This document shows positions 12,308-24,533 of a stretch of DNA of 64,000 nucleotides, piece by piece. Numbering within the stretch: position 1 is the first letter of the stretch; the number at the start of each line of letters is the position of its first letter. A model generated the notes under the pieces. That model was not told where the DNA came from. It was given only the letters and a program-made list of their open reading frames with translations, and made no database searches. This stretch comes from Eutypa lata (lineage: Eukaryota; Ascomycota; Sordariomycetes; Xylariales; Diatrypaceae): positions 2,976,001 through 3,040,000 of the forward strand of contig JAKULF010000004.1 in NCBI GenBank assembly GCA_022661535.1, given 5' to 3'. Both the position numbers and the translations under genes were made by a program.

Positions 12308-14035
12308 TCACCTCTCCGTGACCTTCACCCACATATCCTTCTGCAGGAAGAAGCCTTGATTCACGCTGTGCCACGGCTGCATGGGGTTGACAAGCTGGAA
12401 TTCGAAGTGTCTCAAAAGCTATGAAGCCCATTAGTGTTGCCCTAGAGGATAGTGCAATAGCGAGAAACTGGTAGAAAGATAACATACCTCGACATAGAAT
12501 TTGTTGAGCTCCATGAAAGACACGGTCTTGCCGGCACATGCCCACCTCCCGTAGCCAAAGGCAAGATCCACAGTCCTCTCCATCGTTGTGCGGCGCGCGT
12601 CATCGATGCCGAGCCATCGCTCAGGCCGGAACACTTCAACGTCTTCGCCGAAGACCTGCTTGTTGCGCATGATTGACCATGTGCTATGCGCGATCCGTGT
12701 TCCACCCGGAATGAACTTGCCATCATACGTGTCGCCTTCCGGTGGCACCTTTTTGCAAAGCAGGCCAGTGAAGGGCGGGTGGATTCTGAGACCCTCGTAT
12801 ATGACCGCCTATCGTTGTTAGCCCCCGCTTCTGTAAATATATTGATAGCGTAGCTCTTGGGTACCTGGAGATATGGTAGCGTCTTTGCTTCCATGGTCGT
12901 TATCTGATGTGATACTTTGCCTTCTTTAATCCCAGCATCGATCTCGTCTTTCAACTTCTGAAGTACGTAGGGCGTGGTCATAATATAAAGCATTGTGGCT
13001 CGGAGTACAGTCGCTGTTGAGTCCGACCCGGCTATTATTTGGAAGATGACTTCGGTCTCGCACTCTTTTTGCGAGAGGCCGTGTCGAATGAAAGCACCCT
13101 ATTTGAATCTAGTGAGCGTCTTCAGATACCTCTTTGATACTATGAGGAGATGCCCTACCAGCATATCATGTTGATCCTTCGCCCCCGGGTGGAACCTAGC
13201 TGCAACGACCTCATGCGCCTTTCTAGTACGGGTCAATATTGCAGTGTTATATAGGCTACTTTGCATAAACTTACGCCATGAGAATCCCCATTCCCTTCTT
13301 GTCTGTTACCTTGGGTGCTAGGAGTTTTAGGACCTGTGAGTTCATAAATATTTTCGAAACCCACGGAACATCTGAGCGTAGTTGAAGCGTCGGTGCATTC
13401 TCCCTGAGTGTGCGTATGTACTCAAAGACGTCAGAGTCGGTCTCGAGATGTCCAAATTCTTTCCCATACGCAAGTCTGGTGATAGTATCGAGAGTGAAAT
13501 ACTGTGTCATGCGAGCAAAGTCCATAGGCCGGAGCTCATCGCGGGTCGAGAGATATCTTCGACGAATGTAGCCTAGTACATTCGTAAGCTGCGCGTCGAT
13601 TCCGGCTTCCAAGTCGGGGTTTTCCTTTCCAGAATAGGCAGAGGCAGTCTTCGCCTTTAGTTTATCATGTGCGCGAACGTCAAGAACAGTCCCCATGGGG
13701 TCGTTGTAAGAGTCTTGCCGCACCCCACGATACCACTCGCTTCTGGTATAGAGGCTCCGCGCCGCAGACATCAGCCGAATGAGCTCCGGATCATCAGTAA
13801 TGAGGTCATTAGGTCCAATACGGGCTAAGGGCCCGAATGTGTGGTTAACATTGGTGTATGTTTCGAAACATTTGCCAGCCCGATTAGTCTTTGCTATAAA
13901 GTAGTAGGAAAATGATGCTACCAAGGGCCCAGAAAAGTGCCGAAGCCGATACCATGAAGCAATAGAAGAGAGAACATAATATATAAAAAACAAAGCTCCG
14001 AGTGTAGGCAGAGAGAGTAACGATAAGAGTGCCAT
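12308..14035 (-). CDS. Cytochrome P450, pisatin-demethylase-like
   Basis: Five exons on the minus strand: 13275-14035, 13159-13222, 12865-13098, 12488-12808 and 12308-12418. All junctions are GT/AG and the spliced frame gives 496 residues. It has an N-terminal membrane anchor (residues 5-25), an I-helix oxygen-activation motif AGSDST, the K-helix ExxR in YEGLRIHPP, a PERW motif (FRPERWLG) and the haem loop FGYGRWACAGK. The haem loop followed by FMELNKFYVE is characteristic of the fungal pisatin demethylase-like clade. It is an ER-bound monooxygenase and no key residue is missing. It lies 9 kb from the terpene synthase across gene-poor DNA, so membership of the cluster is uncertain. The substrate is unknown. 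Confidence 0.85.
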
Positions 14036-16966
14036 AGTGAACTGTTCTCTAATAAACTTGGTGCCGGGAGTTAATCATGCGATAAACATTAGCTCTTGAA
14101 TCAAGGTCGATGCTTCAACAGCTTTCAAGTTCAAGCTGATGTCTGTATAAGGACTAAAGCTCCTAGCTAACGTACCTGAGCCAGATGAGTTCGCTGGGCT
14201 CAAGTACATACCTAATATATGTACTGATAGGTTGTTTAAGTTGGATGGCTTCACCGAGATAACAATATCTGTACTGTGCCGCCTCCAGGGCTGATCGTAT
14301 AGCTCGATCACAACACCATCATTGCTCGTGGCGGTGCCCAACGCATCACCAAATAATTATTACGCCAATATACACCACATTGCAACCTTTTCACTTCTGA
14401 TGAAAAGAGGATGGCCCAATCAAGACCCTATCTAAGCTACCGACAAGGTTCCACGAGGACAATATTTCAAGACCGGACACTTATACGTTAACCGAAGGAA
14501 TGATAGGCTGACCAATAAGACGCACTCTGCAACATATTACCAGGAACCCGGCTATTGTACTTATAGCCTCTAAGCCCAGCTTAATGGAACTAACATCAAC
14601 GGAATAGGAAATGCTTACCGAGCCTAGTGAATACCTAGATAGCTCCTAACATCGTACACTGTCCCCTCTATTCCAGTAGATACTCTCTTCTGCTCGCCAG
14701 GAAATACATGGAAGTACGATAAATTTTTCATAGACAACAATCCAGACTACTATGTATATAACATCATTGCGGAAAACTACTCCAGTACCAACGCAATAAA
14801 AAGTACATATATTAGACCGATTATTTAATTGTTAGAGAAGGGTTCCACAGCATATACAGGTCTATGGTTGCAAGATAACCGTGCATAAGCGGTTACTTTT
14901 GGTTCGTGGCCAAAATACCATGTCAGTATTAGAGTCCACACCAGATTCGATGAAAAGCCACACTGCGTGCTGAGGAAGAAGCAACAGATAAGCCGTATAT
15001 CGGGTATTCAATGTCTCCACTATCGCAGGGTACCAATCACATTGCCCGGAGCCTTACGAGGATGAACACAACCAACTCTGACAACCACCATATACTAGTG
15101 ATCGGATGACATGAGGCCCAAATGACCACCTGGGGCACTCCGTTGAGTGTCAGCAAAGGTCCACGTTACGCAGTATGCCTAGCCGTATAATTTCAGAATG
15201 ACATAACACATTTGTGGCTACAACGAATCATCATGTGCCGTTATTACTTACCTCGGGTCTTGGCTACGCCACGGGTCATCCTGTTCCCAATTATCTCTCT
15301 ATAACATCAACCACGAATAATTTACTTGTAAACTGCAAATAGGTTCTCGCACAACTTATAAACAAAGAAGAAATTAATTCAGCATTGTTCATAAAATCCC
15401 ATGGTTAGTAGTTGTTCTTAGCTACCTTTAATGTATAAATGTAGATTCTTCGTCGTATAGGAAATATGCCTCTAGATACACAATAGCTAGTCTAATTTTG
15501 ATGTCGCGTGAACAGCCGTAAGCAGCCACGTGGGACTTATCAATGTTGGTGTTCTTACCCCCACGGTGCGGCTGAGAGGGTTGGGGCTATAGCATTGCCC
15601 CCCCACCCCTCCCCCCCTTTTTCTTTTGCTAGAACCATCCAGTTAGGGCCTTTTTCAGTATAATTTGATGGTTGGCGTATGATCCTAGGCAGTTAATACG
15701 TATCAATTTCATCATGAGCCTTGCTACACGGTCTGTGTCACTCCTATGCCAAGTCGTAGATAGTACGTACCATATGTTCTTACTAGAAAATAAGTACCTT
15801 AAAGACACAAAGTGATAATCTTGCTAGAGTCTACTCCTAACTCTAGCTCGTTCGATAAGCCAACCAATATTGCCCTAGCTAACATGTGAAAGAGAAACGC
15901 CGCATTGGTCAACATGATTCACTTTAGCAGGTGGCCGGGGTATCAATCGGATAAGTCTATCGTGTTGTTTAATTCTTAGAATCATTGATATATACGTATA
16001 TGATCATGAATCATTGTGAGGAAGGACAACGGTCGTTACTTGAAAGCTGTGTTCTCGATATGCCTACATACATAGCCTAGCCAGCGCGGACACAATCTTC
16101 ACGGTCTCCTCTAGGAGGGTTGTAAAAGTCACTTCATTTTGATTAGAATAAGCCTCACTCTTCCAATCACCAGCGTTTGGAGATTTTGGAAAGCAACGAC
16201 AAGCCCTGGTTCACTGGCTTATCGGAAACGCGATGGCAGCGGGACGTGTTGGTTAAGCCTGCCGAACGGCAAACGGCAATTCTCGAGATTTTCCGCACTG
16301 GCCTCAGACTTCATACCATCGTCATTATGAGCTTGCCAAGTGTCAAGTACTTCAGTTGGTGATGTATCACCGAGCTGAAAAATATTTGTAGAACACTACG
16401 TGGTAGACTTTGCGGATAGATAATAGCGAAGCCCAGAGAAGCCCAGCGAAGCCCAACTTGAGTTCTGGGAATGGCTCGTCGAGCAGCATAAATAGACGCG
16501 CGACTGGGCTAGCCACCATGTCATGCCCAATCAAATTCCAGGACTTTACTCACCTATCGAGTGTGACAATGATTCGTAGGTCTAGGGGGTCTTGTGAGGC
16601 AACAAATTATGCTTAGGTACCGAGGATGCATCAGATATGAAGACGAGCTGTACTTACCATTATATAAATCTCATAAATCGCATAAATATTTAGCGCTAGG
16701 AGGATAAGATGGCAATTTACTTCCTACTGTAATCAGACTTAATCTATATCTATTGAAGCTTTAAGGGGCATTATTAATGTTTAGAAAGGATGGAGTTGGC
16801 TATGGAGTAACGGACGGATATATATTCAAATACATCACTGAGCTCAAAGGGGCAATGGTCAAGAGGCACCGAGAAACGTCTTCGAATGGAAAATAGAAAT
16901 GCTAAAGTTGCTCTACAACCGCTACTGTTGGATTAAACGGCAATTGTTGATCTTTAGTCTTTCAAT
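14036..16966. other. Gene-poor intergenic region
   Basis: About 2.9 kb without a supported gene. Short open frames at 14075-14341 and 16139-16362 lack any family feature. A homopolymer-rich stretch (C and T runs) lies near 15598-15630, and a short GAAGCCC-type repeat near 16428-16455. The AT-rich, stop-dense composition suggests old decayed sequence. Confidence 0.5.
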
Positions 16967-18825
16967 CTATCTCCGACTCCATACTAGGGGGGACCTCCCT
17001 GGGTGCAGCATCTGTAGGAGCAGTACCGGAGCTGAGTCCGTCTCGATCTGCGTGAGTACTCTCTTCCGAGAAGTCTCGGGCGTCTCGCCATCCGCAAGCA
17101 CCGGAGCAACCCGCCAATCTCGGAACAATGATGCGATGACCGCAACAAACTCCACCTGCGAGAACTTTCTACCCACACAGTCGCGAGCGCCTCCAGACCA
17201 CGCCAGATGGGTGCCACGAACTGGAGTAATAAATTCTTCACCATACAGAGGGTTCGTCGTCGTCATAGCGAAGTCAGGAGACTTGATGAAGCGTGATGGC
17301 CGCCAGTCGAGGGAGTCGTTGCCCCAGAATTTGGGGTCTGTCTGCAGAGAAGCGTAACTCGGGACGACCATCGTTTTGGGAGGGAGAACAAGTGTTTTTC
17401 CTCCGACCGTAAGGGATTGTGGCGTTTGTCCATCAACGAACTTCGAAGTAGGAACAGGTGTGTATAGACGCAATGTTTCATACATAATAGCCAAACACCG
17501 CTTGAGTCTGGGGAAGTCGGAGTAGAGCCACTCATGGGGCTGGCGATCACCTAACACGTAACGAATCTCTTCGGAGATCCAGTCTTGGGTATCCGGGTTT
17601 GCAGCTATGAAATAGAGGGCGAAGGTAAATGTATGTGCAGTAGTATCGTGACCGGCAAAGTTAAATGTAAACATGTTGCCGTAGATTTCGCTCTCAGTGA
17701 GACCACCAAGCGATGACTTTGTCGCTTCGTCCCGTGAGGCGCGAACTAATGAGGTCATAAAATTGCGGTCTGGATATTCCCTTTGGTTTAAAGAGCGTTT
17801 CTCTTCTTCGTAGACTTCTGTCATGTAGTGTTGAAATGAGGTGCATGCATCATGAAGCTGTCGGAGCTTTTTTGGTAGCCAAGGGTTTCCAAGGAACTTA
17901 GTACCCAAAACGAAAATCAGAACACAGTTCTCCAAAATCATTTTCAAGGAGTCTTTGTAGCTCATCGAAATGTCTGTTGGGGATGAAGCTTCCCTCTCGT
18001 CATGGCCTTGGAACTTGAAAGACTTGCCAAACCCAGCTCTAGACATAACATGAAGGGATAAAGTGCGGAGGTCATCAGCAGCTGTCTTCACGGATTGCTT
18101 CGAGGTCCAGTAGCGAAGCATCTCATGTGCTACAGTGACACTCTCGGACCAAACTATGACATTATTGTGGTCGTTGAAGGAAGAAGCCGTAATTCGCCGA
18201 TGCTTCTGCCACTGTATGCCCTGGGCCTAGAATAACCATTGTCAATCTTTAATAATCAAAGGACTGCAGATATATAGCAGTATATGGAGGGGGAGAGATG
18301 TTGGGTTCTTACGGTGGATATATTTGGACCGAAAATATCGAGTATCGCTGTTGGCTGTCAGCTCCAAATATTGGTAGAGGATTGTATATAGAGCCGAGGC
18401 AATTGAAATTGACATTGTTTACCTGTCACAGAAACATCACGCGGAAACTCCTTCCCTCGATGCCAGAGGTCCATCACAGCATCCGGGTCGGCGATATAAA
18501 GCCATATATTGCGTGGTGAAACGAGAATGTACGCGTCTCCCATCTCGTGGTGCGAGTAGTATCTATCAGGAACCTCCCAGCCTCGATAGTTGTATCTGGT
18601 AAAACTGTTATCACCGAGGCCGAACGGAAGGCGCTTAACCAATGACAGAACATGTCGGTCACAAACCAGCCACAGGGGATTGACATGGTCGAAGATAATG
18701 ATTCGGACCGGCACACCTATCTTACGAGCGGTGAGGTAATTGCGGAGCAAACAGAACCCGCAGTGGAAGACTATACCAAGGAGCAGAAGTAGGGTAGACA
18801 CCAGCAGCACTAAGAGGACAGCCAT
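16967..18825 (-). CDS. Cytochrome P450 monooxygenase, unassigned family
   Basis: Three exons on the minus strand: 18423-18825, 18313-18347 (only 35 bases) and 16967-18226, giving 565 residues. The first intron is in phase 1 and the second in phase 0. It has an N-terminal membrane helix (residues 2-28), an ER-lumen/linker region, the I-helix AGHDTTAHT, the K-helix YETLRLYTP and the haem loop WSGGARDCVGRKFSQ, all intact. The I- and K-helix sequences resemble fungal P450s of the fatty-acid/terpenoid hydroxylase type. A decayed paralogue of its first exon lies 1.2 kb upstream at 20071-20431 with the splice site at the same place and phase. It could tailor the cluster product or belong to an older neighbouring locus; the sequence does not decide. 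Confidence 0.82.
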
Positions 18826-20070
18826 GTTGCGAGTTGTCTAGAGCGTGGTCGATATTGCACTAGAGTTGAAAGATGGATGAAAAGGGGGAAATTGAAGTTG
18901 AGATTGAGCGGGAGCTGCGCAATGCCTGAGGAATACACTTGAAATCAGACCACGGGGAAAAAAGAACAGAGGAAACTTGGTACATTGAAACCAAGATTAA
19001 AGTTGGAAACGCCACACACATACATGCTCGGGTAGTACAGAGAGGGGGCGGTACATGCACGTGAAATATATTATCAAGTTTATCACCGCACGAAAATATT
19101 AAAACAATAATAATTATTTTATTACAATATTGTTATATACTTAAGTATATATATATATATATACATGTTGGCGTGATTTGGGGTGCATCTATAGTGTATT
19201 GTTATCTGGTTTGCGATGACCTCAACTGTTCTGTTGCTATATAGGTTGGTGGCTGCGGAGCAGCCCATTTGTATACAATCCCAAAGCCCTGGGTGCCTAG
19301 GGTACCCACCTTCATCGCTTAGGGGCACCATATTTACCCTGTCTGCTCACACGCCCTTATGCCCTAAGTAAGGGATAAAGCTATCGCGAGATCATCTCGA
19401 CGGCCTTCCCATTTCTTCAGAGCTACTTGACGTATCCGTATCCGTATTTGTACATATTGGTGACGCCCTCATGCCGTTGGCGACGCCCTCATCCACCGGC
19501 AACGTCTTGATTCCATCGACGACACCCGAATCCATTTCGAATCCATTGCTCTATGTATCTTCGAAGGAAACCCACGAAGTGGGTGGAAGCGTAACCATAT
19601 GATTGCGCTTGATATGCATGACAATCAGAGCGAACATGAAGGTATTCCTCGTCTTGGGCCCTTCAAACTGATTCTTGGTAGTGTCTAATGTTGGATTAAG
19701 AATGCTCTAAACTGCAACTGCTAGATCCTTGCTATGAAGTTCACCTTACTAGTTTCTATGCTGTTACGATAATTTCAAAGTCTCACTTCTAGGGGCTTGA
19801 TTGATCTATCCTATATTTAAACAACATGATAGCAGAGTTCACTACCAGCCCAACTCCAGACATTTCCCTCTGGGACCGGCACAAGATAGACCAACCCAAG
19901 GTTATACCAGCCAGGTATCGAAAGTTATACTAAAACCTCTACTATAAGAAGCTCACCAGTAGTACTATAAGCTTTCTTTAAGTGTTGAGCTCGAACCGTA
20001 CTCTCTTGGTCCCTAGAAGCGGTTAGCTAATTACATATAATATCCTTTTATCAAAGCCTATAACACATAC
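18826..20070. other. Intergenic with AT microsatellite
   Basis: No gene. An (AT)n run lies near 19145-19161, and short imperfect repeats (GACGCCCTCAT) near 19460-19490. The part next to 20070 should have carried the rest of the truncated P450, but no P450 motif is recognisable. Confidence 0.5.
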
Positions 20071-20431
20071 TCGCCAGTTTGAGTGGGTCTGTAAATTCTT
20101 TCCGCTTGAAAAGTATTGTATTACTTATCGTCGCATCTTCAACAAATGCATGGTTCGCAGAAGGTGTAACGAGAATAAAGGCCTTTCCGAGTCTACGATG
20201 AGCACCATCTTTAACGTGCAAGGCCTTCGGAAGGCTCCCGCCGTCAAAGGGTGTAATCGCCAGCCAACGTCCTATCAGGTCTCGAAACACCATCCAAGCA
20301 AGACTGTCCAAGTTGAAGGGAACGACCACATAAGGTAGTCCAGTCTGCTTTGCTTGACTCCAATACTTGGCTAGCCGCAGAGAGTAGCGTGTCGCACATA
20401 ACGCGCCGAATACAAAGGGTAGTAGTAGCAT
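20071..20431 (-). pseudogene. Cytochrome P450 remnant (first exon only)
   Basis: An open first exon of 120 codons plus one base, starting ATG and ending at a GTATGT donor in phase 1. The product begins with a hydrophobic anchor and contains LGKAFILVTPSANHAF and a KRKEF motif, aligning with the N-terminal region of the P450 at 16967-18825 (GDAYILVSPRNIWLYI, GKEFP). The exon end coincides in position and phase. Downstream no I-helix, ExxR or haem-binding sequence can be found, and the bases after the plausible acceptor hit a stop within a few codons. This is the stump of a duplicated P450. A separately expressed short protein is unlikely. Confidence 0.65.
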
Positions 20432-20860
20432 TGTTATTGCTATAGCCCATGGGCACCGGGGTATGATGGTTACAACGTTACGGTCAAATGACTATAGTGT
20501 TGACTATGAGGAACAATCGATGAATGGCGTTGTCTAGGCTGTCCCAGCAGCGACGGCAAGGTAGCCGGGGACTGGGTTTATTTTTAATGCTATATTTAGA
20601 AGTAAGTTAGCATGACGTACCTGGCTGGGAACGACACTAATCCAAATCTGGCAAATTATGTTTTCTCCCATCTTGGTAAATTGTATTGAATCAATCTCCC
20701 ACTTTGGTTAAAACGTTAGTTAAGAGTGGGAAAGACTTACTACACTTTACTTACGATTCAAGCAGAACAACAGCATTGAACTATTCTCTCTCAACTAAAT
20801 TTCCTCTGTTGACGAAAAAGACCTTTTCCTATCCCAAGCTCTCACATTCAAATCTCCACG

Positions 20861-22166
20861 ATGGGTTCACAAGTAGATGTCGAGAAGCCATCCGTTAAGC
20901 AGGCTGTCCCTATCCCAGCTTCAACCCTTCGGCGCTTCGAAGCAGCAGGTATAGACCTTAGCGGCGGTTACCCGTTGCTTCCAACAGACTTCGAGTATCT
21001 TCAGGATGCTGAAGCCAAGGGCGACAAAGTCCACCCATACAGCGATGCCGGCTTACGTGCTGATCCCGAGAAGAAGGAGCTTTTCGGTGCTGCCAAAGCA
21101 GTCAACCATCTCACCAGCCATATTGGGACAGAGATTGTGGGACTGCAGATTAAGGATCTAAACGATAAGCAGAAAGATGAGCTGGCTCGCTTGGTCGCTG
21201 AACGTGGTGTTGTCTTTTTCCGGGATCAGAATCTCGCGCCCCAAGAGCAAGAGGCTCTAGGTAGATATTGGGGGGAGCTCTACGTACGTACTTACGTTCC
21301 CGCTCTTTGCGGGATAACATTCCCGTTTGGCTCCTGCTAATGATGCTTCTACAGCCACAAGGCCCGTACGTGCCGGGTTATCCTGACATAACGACCATAT
21401 GGACGGATTTCTTTGCAAAGACTATTCGCAAGCCTACCTATCGTCAGCCGTTCCAAGGATTTCATACGTAAGACAGCTTGCTTCTCTTCTTGATTTTTTT
21501 TTCCGAGGAGAAATTATGCAGCTAACGGATTTACTTAGGGACATGGTGCATGAGCGACACCCCCCGGGCTACACTCATCTCCATAAAGACGCCGTGCCAG
21601 ACGTCGGAGGTGACCTCCTCTGGGCGAGTGGCTACGCAGCGTACTCCAAGCTATCCCCCGACTTCCGCCGCTTCCTTGATGGGAAAAAGGCCGTCTTTGT
21701 ATCCAAAGAGAAGTACCTAGACCGCAACAACCCGAGTTCGGGGCGGATTCACTCAGTGACGAGGGCTCACCCTATTGTCCGTGTGCATCCCGTGACAGGG
21801 TGGAAGAGCTTATACATCGCTCACGGCTGGGTTTCTCACATCGTGGGATTGGATAGGAAAGAGAGTGACTTGATATTGGGATACCTGAAAGACATTTACG
21901 AGAACAATGTTGACATTCAGTGCCGGTTCAAATGGACGCCGGGGAGCTCAGCAATCTGGGATAATAGGTAAGAGTCTCCCTATACTTCAAGTCACTGGAT
22001 TGATTGATAGCTAACTCGTGATAGATGCACACTTCATACGGCAAGCTGGGACTATGAAAACGCCGCAGAGAGACATGGGACTAGGGTCACGACGCTCGCT
22101 GAAGAACCCTACTTTGATGAGAAGGCAATCACGAGAAGACAAGCTCTAGGGCTAGAGGATGATTAG
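20861..22166 (+). CDS. TauD-type Fe(II)/2-oxoglutarate-dependent dioxygenase
   Basis: Four exons: 20861-21283, 21355-21467, 21539-21967 and 22025-22166, encoding 368 residues. The family is recognised from GTEIVGLQIKDLN, the FRDQNL motif, PPGYTHLHKDAVPDVGGD and the C-terminal half of the double-stranded beta helix. The metal triad is present: His178 and Asp180 (the HTD motif, whose Thr codon spans intron 2) and distal His326. A 2-oxoglutarate-binding Arg (338 or 342) follows in ERHGTR. Such cytosolic enzymes hydroxylate, desaturate or cleave taurine, aryloxy compounds or secondary metabolites. It lies only 0.8 kb from the terpene synthase on the opposite strand, arranged tail to tail, which makes it a candidate tailoring enzyme. 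It is not part of the published sdn gene set as I recall it. Confidence 0.85.
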
Positions 22167-22947
22167 GACCAAAGCCATCTTGTGATATTCCAATGTAAAC
22201 TAGATTCTTCTTTACTACGTAGTTAGAGTGTAACCAAAATAGTGTCGTCCAGTACCAGTCCAAGCCTTACTGTGTACGGAGTAACTAGCATGGTGAGGGG
22301 CCCAATCGATCTTCCTCATATTTACCCAATCTGGTATGACCGAGTCTCCAGTATTTATATGGCGGGGAACTCCATCGACAGAGGGGCAGACGGTTCTTTG
22401 TCGATGCTTCAAGAACCGAATCACTATTTGTATCACATAGTTATTTATACTGCCATTGTGGGCAAAGACCTGTCGGGATATTGGTGACTTATGAGACGTT
22501 TACGAGCCAGAACTTAAGCAGATGTTGAGTAGCAACTTGCTATGTAGTCCGTGTTGAGTTGGGTTCGTTCGATGAACAGCATTTGAGTCAAGCGTGTCGC
22601 CAACTAAATATTCGTACACTTTATGAATGTATTTCTTCAAATTGACACGTTGTTGAAGTAATCATCTTCACAATTCATTATGTAACCATCTGCATAGTAA
22701 AGGTCGTGGTGGCTTCAGGGGGGTTTGACGTCATTGTCGATGTTGAATTGTACTTAAATAGGTACCACCATAGCGTCCTTAGGGGAGCTTGTAATCAACA
22801 CAACTGAAGTGGATACGTCAACTGTCTATGCAAAATATTCCAATTGAACCTATGTAAAATACGTGCAAAACAAGCTAACCAAGGCATGCTCTCATCAATA
22901 TATCACGTCTTCTAAACCCAAAAGACTTCCTAATCGCCGACTCTAAC
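22167..22947. other. Intergenic between convergent genes
   Basis: The shared 3' region of the dioxygenase and the terpene synthase. No gene is recognised. Confidence 0.55.
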
Positions 22948-24533
22948 CTACGGAAGGTCCATGATCCTAGTCTCGCGCACCTTCTTGCCTTGCTCGGCGT
23001 TCAAATACCGGCCGCTCTTGAAACTCCAATGCAGATTCGCTCGCGCAACATCGCTACAAGCATCAATGTACCGGCGAACCTCCTTGTTCGTCTCCTTGTC
23101 CCAAGATGGCAGGTTCGCGATGGCGTCTTCCCAATCTCGCTGGCAGTTTTCCATGAGCTCGCCGGTCTTGTTCATCGCCTCTTGTTCGGACTGGCCTTGC
23201 CGCATCAGCAGACGGATCAAGTTATGTTCGACACCGAAAGCCTGTTCGTTTCGCACTAGTCAGTAAACAGCACGTGCTTGGTTTGCCTTTAGACGGGGTG
23301 ACTAACCAGATCTTTCTTGTATGATAGGACGTCATTGACGCTATATTATTCATGTCAGTGACAGTTTGCCAGTTCGGAGACGGGGATACATACAGCCATG
23401 TCAAATCCGCCGCGGCTTGTTCACATGTAAGTATGGAGGGATGCTCCATAGCTTGCTGTGGTGCCTTGATTCCATGTGCCCATCTAAAATGTCCCATGTT
23501 AGCAAGTCACTGCAGGAAATCGTGAACTTGGAATACTCACTCCACCACCGCAAACAATGAATAAGCACCAATGGAATGCCTTCGAGTTTCTATGTAGTCA
23601 TCGATGTCGACGTCAAGCGTGATATTTCTTTGGGCTGCATCGACCTGTTTGAGAATAGCAAACAGGCACTTCTTGTGAGTAAGTTTCCAGCGCTGTTCAA
23701 GCCCTGTCCCCAATTGAATTAGCATCGTCACGGTTGCTGTGAGTGGCTAGCCTTCTCTGTTTTGGCGAGCTTATCACGGACGGAATAGGTGGATAAGCTT
23801 ACCTGGTGAAGGGTTCCTCTAGAAGTAAGTGGTCAGTCTTGTATATTTTGGCAAGTATCTTGAAGGAAGAATGCTACTCACGGCTTTGAATCGGTACCAG
23901 ACCGTCTGGAACATATATTGCAAAGGATGCTTTTTAGGGTCTACTGGAGCGTGCGTATCATCTTGGGTGTCCAACATGTCGATCATTTCCCTGGCGGCCT
24001 CGATGGTCTTGTCCTTCATAGCACCCTCGTCGAACTCTAGATGTCATTAATACCGTATCTATCTCGATAGCTCATACGTGGGAACTTACGGTCGTCGAAT
24101 ACAAAGGCCTAGGTACGCTTGAATTAGTTATGCTTGAGCTCCGCCAGGCTTGTCACTAATACTCACCCAGATACACCAGTCAACTCCCATACGAAACGCT
24201 TCTTCATCCGCATGGGGGGCAGCTAAGCTGATTAGGTAGGCGAAATTTGCTTTGGTCAAGATTTTGGCCGTCCGCGCATCCATCTTCACGAGTCTTGCTG
24301 ATAGTCAGCAACGGAACTGTGATAGCTATGAATCGTGTTGCTTGCTCGACTTACTCTTTCGTCCATGCTTCAGACTTGGCCCCGACGACGGCCTCGTGTG
24401 GATTTCTCTCGGGCTCGCCCGACAGAACCCCCGCGAAGAGATCTGGGATATGTAGCGATCTCGTCTTGGCTGCTTGGGGCTTCCCCAGCGGGATCGAATT
24501 GTAGACGAACGAAAATAACCCTTGAAGCGACAT
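22948..24533 (-). CDS. sdnA: Class I terpene synthase, probable cycloaraneosene-type diterpene cyclase
   Basis: Nine short exons on the minus strand: 24355-24533, 24167-24293, 24090-24108 (19 bases), 23882-24036, 23803-23818 (16 bases), 23541-23703, 23394-23483, 23307-23340 and 22948-23241. They join in frame to 358 residues. The enzyme is a single alpha-domain class I cyclase. It has an aspartate-rich motif FDDQFDE (Asp107, Asp108, Asp111), an NSE-type motif NDVLSYKKD (Asn252, Ser256, Asp260) and a C-terminal RY pair in SGRYLNAE. These ligate Mg2+ and the diphosphate during ionisation. No prenyltransferase domain is fused, and a separate GGPP synthase lies 3.5 kb away, so GGPP is the likely substrate. 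Position and partners match sdnA, the cycloaraneosene synthase of sordarin biosynthesis. Product identity is inferred from context. Confidence 0.88.

Noticed and set aside
14075..14341. 88-codon minus-strand open frame upstream of the first P450
   Set aside because: No domain, no supporting splice context, and it overlaps the probable promoter of the P450.
16139..16616. Cluster of short plus-strand open frames
   Set aside because: Three overlapping frames of 60-68 codons without hydrophobic or family patterns; they look random.
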